NCBI RefSeq assembly: GCF_946404245.1
Contig: NZ_CAMJCX010000009.1
Coordinates: 1-45,947, forward strand
Length of the DNA: 45,947 bases
From: an uncultured Methanobrevibacter sp.
GTDB taxonomy: Archaea; Methanobacteriota; Methanobacteria; Methanobacteriales; Methanobacteriaceae
Reading direction: 5' to 3'
Each line of letters begins with the position of its first letter. The stretch's first letter is position 1. Position numbers and translations under genes: made by a program. The notes under the pieces were generated by a model. The model was not told the origin of the DNA and ran no database searches. It saw nothing but the letters and a program-made list of their open reading frames with translations. This document shows positions 7,218-14,472 of this stretch, in pieces.

Positions 7218-8519
7218 ATGGAGAATATTGTTATCGGTTCAGGACCTGCAGGGAGATTAGGTTCCCTTGAACTTGGAAAATTAGGAAAAGACGTTACTTT
7301 AATTGAAAAAAATCATATTGCCGGAACATGTCTAAATGAAGGATGCATGGTTGTTTGTGCACTTACGGACATTACAAAATTTATAGATTCAGCAAACAGA
7401 TTCAACAATTACGGATTTATAAAAAGTCAGCTTGACATATCCTATGAAAAAATAGTTGAAAAAATAGTTGAAACCCAGGAAAAGCTCAGACATTTGAACC
7501 AAATGGAAAACGAAAGCTTTGGAAATAACATCATCTATGGGGAAGCTGCCATTGACGGAGATAACGTTAAAGTAAATGGAGAAAGCTTTGAATATGACAA
7601 CCTGCTCATAGCAACAGGAGCTCGCCCATTCATTCCAGACATAGAAGGCAGCGAATACGGATTGACCAACAAGGACATTTTAAAGATTGATAAAGTTCCT
7701 GAAAAGCTCAATATTATCGGTGGAGGAATTATTGCCTGTGAAATAGCTAACATATATTCCACATTAGGCAGTGAAGTCAATGTTCTTGCAAGATCATCAT
7801 TCCTAAAAGAAATCGGTGAAAATGCAAGGAAATACATTTTGGAACATATTATTCCTGACGTCAATGTCTACGAGAATACCAACATCAAGCAGGCTTTTAA
7901 AAATAAAGTCCTGACCGACGATGACAAAGAGCTCGAAGGAGTTCCATTTTTTGCAACAGGAAGGGTTCCCAACAGTGAAATCGCCGACGGAATCGTTGAG
8001 CTAAACAATGACAAAACCATCAAGGTTAATGAAATGATGAAGACTAATGTTGAAAATATATATGCTGCAGGAGATGTTACCGGAGGATATCAGCTAACCC
8101 CCGTTGCTAGAATGGAAGGTATCACAGCTGCAAGGAATATGGCTGGCTATGCAAATAAGGTAAGCTACAGTTGCATTCCTCAAACCTTAAGCTTGAACAC
8201 TGAAGTCAGCTTTGTCAGAAATGAAAAATCCCAGTGCAGTGAAGATGACAAGGCAACAATTGGAATACCTGGAATTGCAGGACCTCACGCATTTTGGAAA
8301 ATATTAACCGGAGATACAGGATATACTGAAGTGGAATTCGATAAGAAAAACAATAAAATAAATAGAATCAATTCCATATCCCCATCATCTACAAGCGATG
8401 TGGCATACCTGTCTTATTTAATGAGAATGGATTATGATTTGGATGATTATGGTGAATTTTTAGAAATACATCCGTCTACAGATTCCAATTATAAAATTAT
8501 AAAAAATATGTGGTTATAA
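7218..8519 (+). CDS. FAD-dependent pyridine nucleotide-disulfide oxidoreductase (dihydrolipoamide dehydrogenase-like)
   Basis: A 433-residue flavoprotein. Visible are an N-terminal FAD-binding GSGPAG, the redox-active disulfide GTCLNEGCMV (Cys38 and Cys43), ATGARPFIPDIEG, a second nucleotide-binding IIGGGIIACEIANIYSTLG, and the FAD-binding AAGDVTGGYQLTPVA. The C-terminal dimerisation domain is short. Where lipoamide dehydrogenases have the His-Glu acid-base pair (HPT-x-SE), this protein reads HPSTDS, keeping the His (about 418) but not the Glu. Methanogens of this order lack 2-oxoacid dehydrogenase complexes, so the substrate is probably another disulfide or metal; this is inference. AGGTG precedes the ATG by five bases. 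Confidence 0.78.
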   Translation: MENIVIGSGPAGRLGSLELGKLGKDVTLIEKNHIAGTCLNEGCMVVCALTDITKFIDSANRFNNYGFIKSQLDISYEKIVEKIVETQEKLRHLNQMENESFGNNIIYGEAAIDGDNVKVNGESFEYDNLLIATGARPFIPDIEGSEYGLTNKDILKIDKVPEKLNIIGGGIIACEIANIYSTLGSEVNVLARSSFLKEIGENARKYILEHIIPDVNVYENTNIKQAFKNKVLTDDDKELEGVPFFATGRVPNSEIADGIVELNNDKTIKVNEMMKTNVENIYAAGDVTGGYQLTPVARMEGITAARNMAGYANKVSYSCIPQTLSLNTEVSFVRNEKSQCSEDDKATIGIPGIAGPHAFWKILTGDTGYTEVEFDKKNNKINRINSISPSSTSDVAYLSYLMRMDYDLDDYGEFLEIHPSTDSNYKIIKNMWL

Positions 8520-8526
8520 TTACCAC
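8510..8526. terminator. Small hairpin spanning two convergent stop codons
   Basis: GTGGT and ACCAC pair around a 7-base loop that holds the stop of the flavoprotein gene. The right arm touches the stop of the MurG-like gene. A T-run follows on the plus strand about ten bases later. It is only a five-pair stem, so it is a weak call. Confidence 0.3.
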
Positions 8527-9575
8527 TATTTAACTTTTTTTAGCATTTTGTCAGCCAGAACATCACCGGCTTCCATACAAAGCTTACCGTACTTTGATGC
8601 ATTTACCTTCATGGATTCCATATTGTCGAATGCATACCGGATTCCTTTTACAACATCACTGACAGCGCACTCATAAATAGCTCCCTTAAACACTCCTGCC
8701 ATGTTCTGATATCTTCCCCATTTTACATGAGTCAATGTCACGATTGGAGTTTCACAGCACAATGCTTCCTGAAGGGATACACCGTCATCGGTCAATACTG
8801 CCAAATCAGCATATTTAAACAGGTGATTTATCCAGTCAACATAACCTGCATAGATAATGTTTCTCTTTTTGATTTCATCCAGATACTCATCATGCAACGG
8901 AAGACCAACCAAAACAAGATTATATTCGTCAGTGAAGTCCGCCACATTGCAAACCCCATCAATCATTCCTTTGAAAATAGATGAACCTGATGAAAATACT
9001 ATGGTTTTTTTGTTTTCATCGAAGTTGGAGTACTCTTTTAGCTTGGAAAGTCCGATATTTTTATCCCCATCACCTGCATCCTGAGGCAGAGGATAATAAG
9101 ATTTATCAGTGTTTTTTGGAAGGACGTCAAATCTGAACTTATCCAAATCAGGTAAAATGAAACACTCATTGAATTTAGGGCAAACTTTAGAATCTATTGG
9201 TGTTGAAACTAATGAAAATGCCTTTTTTCTTGCGAGTTTGGCTCCAACAGATGCGACAATTGCACCTCCGCCTAAAACGCCTATGACAAAATCATACTTT
9301 TCACGTTTGATTAAGCTTCTTGCCTTGAAAGTTGCAGTGATCAGCCTTAAAGCTCCTTTTGCTGCGGACAGTTTTGTAGCTGCATGCCCTCCCGCCTGAG
9401 GAATGGAAATCTTATGCCATGAGTAACCATGTTTTTTAAATAATATTCCCGGAGCGGATTCATCAAGAGCGATTTCACATTGAACTCCTCTTTTTTCAAG
9501 TGATTTTATTAAATTGAGAGCAATAGCTGCATCTCCACCTAATCCCCTTCCAGTAACAACAAGTAATGTCTTCAT
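8526..9575 (-). CDS. MurG-like glycosyltransferase, probable pseudomurein synthesis
   Basis: A 349-residue GT28/GT-B type protein. The N-terminal GRGLGGDAAIALNLIKSLEKRG is the donor-domain glycine loop region, VIGVLGGGAIVASVGAKLA follows, and the C-terminal half has TIVFSSGSSIFKGM and DLAVLTDDGVSLQEALCCETPIVT, the sugar-nucleotide site region of MurG-like enzymes. In bacteria MurG adds GlcNAc to lipid I. In pseudomurein-walled archaea a comparable step adds an N-acetylamino sugar to an undecaprenyl-linked intermediate. The gene starts one base after the stop of the MraY-like gene, with AGGTAGAT spanning that stop as Shine-Dalgarno. The tight coupling supports consecutive steps. Confidence 0.7.
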   Translation of the reverse strand: MKTLLVVTGRGLGGDAAIALNLIKSLEKRGVQCEIALDESAPGILFKKHGYSWHKISIPQAGGHAATKLSAAKGALRLITATFKARSLIKREKYDFVIGVLGGGAIVASVGAKLARKKAFSLVSTPIDSKVCPKFNECFILPDLDKFRFDVLPKNTDKSYYPLPQDAGDGDKNIGLSKLKEYSNFDENKKTIVFSSGSSIFKGMIDGVCNVADFTDEYNLVLVGLPLHDEYLDEIKKRNIIYAGYVDWINHLFKYADLAVLTDDGVSLQEALCCETPIVTLTHVKWGRYQNMAGVFKGAIYECAVSDVVKGIRYAFDNMESMKVNASKYGKLCMEAGDVLADKMLKKVK

Positions 9576-9576
9576 G

Positions 9577-10533
9577 TTATCTACCTAACTTTAATTTTGG
9601 AGGTTCATTTGGAACGTATGCTTTTGGATGCAACGCATGCGGATTGTATAATAACCGTCTGAACCCAAGGTTAATCAATAAAGGATTTGTAACAATAGGC
9701 TGTTGATCTTTTAAAATCCATTTTCTAAGCAGGTCTCCTAAACCCCCTCCTGTTAAAACATCCATGAAGTAATCGCCGAATGTAGGGTCAAGCAATCTTA
9801 ATCTTTGTCTGAAGAATACTTTCAGGTTGTTTCTTCTGACAAATGCAATCAGTGCTGTGGTTACAAGGAACAGTAATATTACACCAGCCAGCCCTCCTGC
9901 TATGTAGAATGAAACGCCCAATGCTACACCAAATACATGATTTCCTACTTCACCCAACATGATTTTTCCTGAAAAATCAAGTGGACAGTATCCTAAACAG
10001 ACTATAAGCAAGAGTAATGGAGTGTAGAATGCTGGAAGTTCAGCAGCGTCACCTGAACCGACAAGAATCATGATAATCATTGTTAAGACAGACATTATTA
10101 TTGTGACTATACATGTAGATCCAGGTTGCATGTCTGAAATATTAAGTGGCTGAACCATTAACGCTATGAAAATTGAGGAAACACCCAATCCCTGGATGAA
10201 ACCAGCAACCATCACCAAGATGATTCCAATACCTCGTGAAAGCTGTCCCCATTCTATTCCTAATGGAGATTTTTTTCTTCCCATCATGTCATCGATAAAT
10301 GCGAATATACCAATAATTAAAATCAGACTGTTATATCCCGGCAAAAAGTAAAGAGACAATATCAAAAATGGAACTAATCCAATACCTCTTGGAATTCCAC
10401 CACGAACATTAGGAAACAAATTCCCTAAATAGCCCCTTTTACCCAGGAATCTGAAAATAATGTCTAAAACAGCAGTTCCCAGTAAGGATAAAACAAAAAC
10501 AAAAATTAATGCAAATACTATCGATGCGTACAT
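9577..10533 (-). CDS. MraY-like polyprenyl-phosphate sugar-phosphate transferase, probable pseudomurein synthesis
   Basis: A 318-residue integral membrane protein with about ten hydrophobic segments, of the GT4/MraY-WecA superfamily. Recognisable motifs are IFAFIDDMMGRKKSPLG (the DD metal and substrate motif), NISDMQPGSTC (equivalent to NLTDGLDG) and GKIMLGEVGNHVFGVALG (equivalent to F-GDTGS-ALG, with Glu for Asp). The enzyme would link a sugar-peptide phosphate to undecaprenyl phosphate. The basic C-terminal tail of about 60 residues is cytoplasmic. The ATG at 10533 is chosen because GTGAT precedes it; a GTG at 10542 would add three residues. It sits directly upstream of the MurG-like gene. 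Confidence 0.75.
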   Translation of the reverse strand: MYASIVFALIFVFVLSLLGTAVLDIIFRFLGKRGYLGNLFPNVRGGIPRGIGLVPFLILSLYFLPGYNSLILIIGIFAFIDDMMGRKKSPLGIEWGQLSRGIGIILVMVAGFIQGLGVSSIFIALMVQPLNISDMQPGSTCIVTIIMSVLTMIIMILVGSGDAAELPAFYTPLLLLIVCLGYCPLDFSGKIMLGEVGNHVFGVALGVSFYIAGGLAGVILLFLVTTALIAFVRRNNLKVFFRQRLRLLDPTFGDYFMDVLTGGGLGDLLRKWILKDQQPIVTNPLLINLGFRRLLYNPHALHPKAYVPNEPPKLKLGR

Positions 10534-10597
10534 ATAAATCACGAGTCTTAAAATTCAATCTAACAATAATAAATTTAATAATTAATGTTATATAAAA

Positions 10598-11659
10598 TTA
10601 AGTTATTTGATATCTCAAAATAGCGGCCATTCCTCCAAGGCTTTCTAATTGCTTGCCGCCCTCATGTTCACTGCTGATTACCATGACGTTTCCTTTCATG
10701 TTTTCAACCATGTCCATCATCTCGCCCATGCCTTCACTGGCCACTTTAGTGTCTAAAATCAACAGTTCTCCGACAGCGCCAAGGTTAATTGCATTTTTTA
10801 CTTCCCTTATACCATAAGCTATTTTTGATGAGTTTCTGCCAATTTGTTCAAGCAATTTATTTATGGCTCCCATTTCAATAGCTACCCTATTTTCCGAGGT
10901 CAGCTTTTCCACAGTCCCTTTTTTGAGAACTTCACTGATTCCCACACGACCTCCGGAACCTGTTGCTTCCACAATTGATATCTTGGCCAAGTCATTATGT
11001 TTTTCTTTTAGATAATCATAAAAGTCATTTTTTACAAATCCGGGTCCTGCGATAACTATATTTTGAATTGAATCGAATTTGACAATGGATTCCACAACCT
11101 TTTCATAAAACTGAATGATGTTTTTTTGCCTGTTTTTATCCACTATCCTTTTGCCTGAAACATGGCCTTTAATCGGACCGTAATACTCAATTCCGAACTG
11201 TCTCATCAAACCGAGTGTTGCAGTGTCATCTTCAAGAACAACAATGATTGCTGATAATTTTTTAGAAGCTTCAATAGCCTGGTTGAGTCTGTTGATTGCC
11301 CATTTCGGCCATCTTTCCTTTCTGATTGTGATAGGTGTGTTGAGCTTGACTTCCAGCGTATGGTGTGAGCCGAGGGGAATCAGATCTTCAGGACCTTTCG
11401 TAATGACTCCGGTTAATCTCAATTTGCCTGTGAACAAATGGAAAGTAATGTTTTCTATATCCAAACCCAAATAAAAGGTCTTTTTTACTCCCCTGTCGCT
11501 TCTAAGCTTATCTCCAGTGTTGTCCTGAATACGACGGGTTGTTTTAGAGGATGCATTATCTCCAACCTCAACAATGTGAGACAAATGCCACAGGTCGTCC
11601 AATGTTTCGGGAACTACTTCAATTATCCCTTCTTTAGTATCTTGTTTTATAATCTTCAT
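10598..11659 (-). CDS. pelA: mRNA surveillance protein pelota
   Basis: A 353-residue Dom34/Pelota homologue, full length. The N-terminal Sm-like domain (TLDDLWHLSHIVEVGD, then SSKTTRRI, then KTFYLGLDIENITFH) contacts stalled ribosomes. The central domain has an eRF1-like fold (VEATGSGGRVGISEVLKK) and the C-terminal domain (AYGIREVKNAINLGAVGELLILD, then HEGGKQLESLGGMAAILRY) is the eRF1 domain 3 type. It rescues ribosomes stalled on broken messages together with aEF1A and ABCE1. No GGQ motif is present, as expected for pelota. It lies upstream of the MraY-like gene in the same direction, with 64 bases between. Confidence 0.95.
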   Translation of the reverse strand: MKIIKQDTKEGIIEVVPETLDDLWHLSHIVEVGDNASSKTTRRIQDNTGDKLRSDRGVKKTFYLGLDIENITFHLFTGKLRLTGVITKGPEDLIPLGSHHTLEVKLNTPITIRKERWPKWAINRLNQAIEASKKLSAIIVVLEDDTATLGLMRQFGIEYYGPIKGHVSGKRIVDKNRQKNIIQFYEKVVESIVKFDSIQNIVIAGPGFVKNDFYDYLKEKHNDLAKISIVEATGSGGRVGISEVLKKGTVEKLTSENRVAIEMGAINKLLEQIGRNSSKIAYGIREVKNAINLGAVGELLILDTKVASEGMGEMMDMVENMKGNVMVISSEHEGGKQLESLGGMAAILRYQIT

Positions 11660-11715
11660 GCTTTCAAAAATAGTTTATCGCTAATGATTAATGAAATTAA
11701 CCCAATGTTCATCCC

Positions 11716-11726
11716 AAATATATATC
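11716..11726 (+). promoter_or_regulatory. TATA box for a probable leaderless transcript
   Basis: AAATATATATC is centred about 28 bases before the ATG at 11749, which has no Shine-Dalgarno. This spacing places the transcription start at or next to the start codon. tyrA (ATG 12856) shows the same arrangement with ATATTAAATAG near 12822. Confidence 0.5.
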
Positions 11727-11748
11727 ATTAAAAACCCAATAGTATATC

Positions 11749-12786
11749 ATGAAGGATTTGTTTGACTTTTGCGAATTTGGAGAACTGAAGCTTAACAGCA
11801 GAATCGTTAGAACAGGGCTGTTTGAATCCGAAAGAGAAGCATCCGGAAATCTGACCCCTGAAATATATAACAGATATGAGAATATTGCCGCAAGCGGTGT
11901 CGGATTGATAATCACCGAACTGTTTTCATTATATCCAAGGGACGTTTTCTCAAAAACCTCCCACACTGTAAACTATACACGTTTTGTTCGTGAAGCAAAA
12001 GACCTGACAGATCTTGTTCACGTTTATGACGTTCCTATTTTTGCCCAGTTGGGCTTTGTGCATTTCAACAAAAGAACAGAACAGGATTTGAAGCCTGAAG
12101 AGTTGACAATTGAAGACATCAGAAAAATCCAAACCGACCATATCATAGCCGCACAGAAGATGGACTTTGCAGGCTTTGACGGGATTCAGTTGGCTCTTGG
12201 AAACAGTTATTTCCTAAGTCGCTTCATCAGCCCATCATCAAACTTCCGAGATGATAATTATGGTGGAAACACCCTGAACAGATTGAGAATGGTGCTGGAG
12301 CTAATCAAGGTCATAAAGCAGAATACCAAACTGCACATCAACTGCAGGCTGAACGCATTTGACGGAACTGAAGATGGAATGACTGTTGAAGAAACTGTAA
12401 AAATAGCAAAATTGCTTGAAAAGCATGGCGTTGATTCACTTCAGATTACCCAACCTATTCTACCGCAATTTCAGGAATATGAAAATGATGAGAAAAATCC
12501 GTTGATTGACGCAACTGAAAAAATAATTAACGAGGTCAACATTCCGGTCATTTTAGGAGGAAGATTACGAAAACAAAACCAGATAAACAATATCCTAAAC
12601 GGCACAAATATCGATTTCGTTTCCATGCAAAAGCCGTTTGTAGCGGATCCGAGCTTTTTGGTGGACTGGAAAATCGAAGGCAATGGTGAAAGCTTTTGTC
12701 AAAATTGCTATAACTGCATTTCAAAAAGAACAAGCACCTGCCATTTGAAACCGTGCAGCCCAGAATATTACCAGAAATCCGATTAA
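11749..12786 (+). CDS. Old yellow enzyme family NADH:flavin oxidoreductase
   Basis: A 345-residue FMN TIM-barrel protein. Motifs include RIVRTGLFES, ELFSLYPRDVF, PIFAQLGFVH, FAGFDGIQLALGNSYFLSRFISPSSNFRDDNYGGN (family form GFDGVEIHGAHGYLL-QFLSP-N-R-D-YGG), INCRLNAFDGTEDGMTVEE and GGRLRKQNQI. It ends with a cysteine cluster, CQNCYNCISKRTSTC plus a further Cys, in the place of the 4Fe-4S site of 2,4-dienoyl-CoA reductase-type enzymes, though spacing differs from the usual C-x2-C-x3-C-x11-C. The second FAD/NAD domain of those enzymes is absent. The physiological substrate is unknown. The message is probably leaderless. Confidence 0.82.
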   Translation: MKDLFDFCEFGELKLNSRIVRTGLFESEREASGNLTPEIYNRYENIAASGVGLIITELFSLYPRDVFSKTSHTVNYTRFVREAKDLTDLVHVYDVPIFAQLGFVHFNKRTEQDLKPEELTIEDIRKIQTDHIIAAQKMDFAGFDGIQLALGNSYFLSRFISPSSNFRDDNYGGNTLNRLRMVLELIKVIKQNTKLHINCRLNAFDGTEDGMTVEETVKIAKLLEKHGVDSLQITQPILPQFQEYENDEKNPLIDATEKIINEVNIPVILGGRLRKQNQINNILNGTNIDFVSMQKPFVADPSFLVDWKIEGNGESFCQNCYNCISKRTSTCHLKPCSPEYYQKSD

Positions 12787-12855
12787 TCATTAATCATTTA
12801 TGCATTAATTTTTTTACAAATCATATTAAATAGTTAAAAAAACAAAATAATTCTT

Positions 12856-14157
12856 ATGAATGTTGGAATAATCGGTGGAACTGACGGTTTAGGAAAAACT
12901 TTAATATATTATTTTAGAGATGATTTTGACGTATACATTACAGGAAGAGACCATCAAAAAGGCAGAGCAATCGCTAATGACTTAAATGTGAATTATATAG
13001 AGTCAAATGCAGGGCTTGCAAATATCAGTGATGTGCTTGTTGTGGCAGTCCCTATTGAATATACTTCAGACGTCATCAGAGAGGTGGCACCATTTATGAA
13101 AGAGGGTTCCCTCATGGTTGATGTGACCTCAGTTAAGGAAGAACCGTCAAAAACTATGGCAGAATCATTGCCGGAACCAGTTGAATATATTCCGACACAC
13201 CCTATTTTTGGTCCTAGAACCACAAGGCTTGACAACCAGGTCATCGTTTTAACCCCTGACAAAAAAGGCAAATGGTATGACAGGGTTTACAAGTATCTGG
13301 AAAGCAAGAACATGAGAGTTATCGAAACAACAGCACAAAAGCACGACTACATGATGAGCATCGTGCAGGTCCTGACCCATTTCTCATTCATTTCCACAGC
13401 TTCCGCAATTGAAAAGCTGAAAGTGGACCTATCAGAAACTGAAGACTACGAAAGTCCGATATACAATCTGATGATTGATTTGATTGCCCGTATTGTTGCT
13501 CAAAATCCGTACTTGACCTATAACATTCAATCAAGAAACAACAATGGTCCAAAAATAAGAAACACCTTTGCTGAATCAGTGATTGAACTTAGAGACGTCA
13601 TCAATGAAAAGGATGAAGACAAGTTTGTTGAAATAGCCATACAGGCGACCAAACATATGGGAGACATTACAAACGCTTTGGGTAGAAGTGACAAGGCAAT
13701 TAGCGCACTAAGCAATGAATACAGTTCCCTATTAAATTCAATAGGTAAGGAAGTTGGCCTGAAGCATATTTACTCAGGAAAAGTTCATGTCGGAATCCTT
13801 GAGAATGTCGACAATAAAACCGCAACACTGAAAAGAGGAAGCAAAATCAAAAAACTGAGAATTGCAAATATCCAGATTTTACAGGATAATGAGCTGTACC
13901 AATGGAAACTGGATAACATGAATAAGGTTACTCGCTCAATCAGTTGCGTATTTTCCAAAAATGTCCATGTCGAAACCATTCAAAAGACCGTTGAAAATTT
14001 CCACAACATCATTGACATCAAACTAATCGATGCATACAACGGACCTCAAATTCCGGACGATTCAATAAGCCTGACATTTGAAGTTACATCACTTACAAAA
14101 GAAGCCATTGACAATGTTGAAAAATTGTTTGTAGGATTTGGCGGAACCATAAGATAA
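12856..14157 (+). CDS. tyrA: Prephenate dehydrogenase (archaeal long form)
   Basis: A 433-residue protein. The Rossmann start MNVGIIGGTDGLGKTL binds NAD(P). DVLVVAVPIEYTSDVIREV, MVDVTSVKEEPSKTM and YIPTHPIFGPRTTRL are typical of prephenate dehydrogenases in tyrosine synthesis. The helical dimerisation domain runs to about residue 290. The remaining 140 residues (KVHVGILENVDNKTATLKRG onwards, ending EVTSLTKEAIDNVEKLFVGF) are an extra C-terminal region seen in methanogen TyrA; it may be regulatory, but this is inference. No Shine-Dalgarno is visible, and a TATA-like element lies about 28 bases before the ATG. Confidence 0.9.
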   Translation: MNVGIIGGTDGLGKTLIYYFRDDFDVYITGRDHQKGRAIANDLNVNYIESNAGLANISDVLVVAVPIEYTSDVIREVAPFMKEGSLMVDVTSVKEEPSKTMAESLPEPVEYIPTHPIFGPRTTRLDNQVIVLTPDKKGKWYDRVYKYLESKNMRVIETTAQKHDYMMSIVQVLTHFSFISTASAIEKLKVDLSETEDYESPIYNLMIDLIARIVAQNPYLTYNIQSRNNNGPKIRNTFAESVIELRDVINEKDEDKFVEIAIQATKHMGDITNALGRSDKAISALSNEYSSLLNSIGKEVGLKHIYSGKVHVGILENVDNKTATLKRGSKIKKLRIANIQILQDNELYQWKLDNMNKVTRSISCVFSKNVHVETIQKTVENFHNIIDIKLIDAYNGPQIPDDSISLTFEVTSLTKEAIDNVEKLFVGFGGTIR

Positions 14158-14350
14158 ATTGTTTTGATAAATACGAACAAATGTTAAACTTTCTAAAAGT
14201 AATTAAATTTTCAATTAGAATATAACCATCACATTTTTATTATTTTTAATTTTTATAAAAAATTAATCAAATTTCAAATAAAATTATAGATTCACAACTC
14301 ATTTTAAGAGAAATAAAAAAGTTTCTGAAGGAATTTGAAAAACCCAAAAA

Positions 14351-14367
14351 CCGAAACATTTATATAG
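14351..14367 (+). promoter_or_regulatory. cdc48 promoter (BRE/TATA)
   Basis: CCGAAA (14351-14356) followed by CATTTATATAG gives a near-consensus BRE and TATA. Transcription is expected near 14388, leaving a leader of about 85 bases that ends with AAGGAGATGAT before the ATG at 14473. Confidence 0.7.
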
Positions 14368-14369
14368 TA

Positions 14370-14413
14370 AAACATACACAGATATGTTTGTCAATAAAGT
14401 TACAAAAAGTAAC
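14370..14413. promoter_or_regulatory. Two inverted repeats at the cdc48 transcription start
   Basis: AAACATA-N6-TATGTTT (14370-14389) covers the predicted start site, and GTTAC-N5-GTAAC (14399-14413) lies ten bases downstream. Both are perfect. Their position suggests operators. The five-N5-five geometry resembles the HSR1 site of Archaeoglobus heat-shock genes, but the bases differ. Confidence 0.45.
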
Positions 14414-14472
14414 AAAAAGATTTTGACACATTACAATTATTTAGATTACAGCCATATAAAGGAGATGATATA

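Larger units (their letters stand above)
14158..14472 (+). other. 315-base gap between tyrA and cdc48
   Basis: No gene is seen. After tyrA there is a T-rich tract (14236-14264) that could terminate transcription. The right half holds the cdc48 promoter and two inverted repeats, described separately. Confidence 0.6.
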
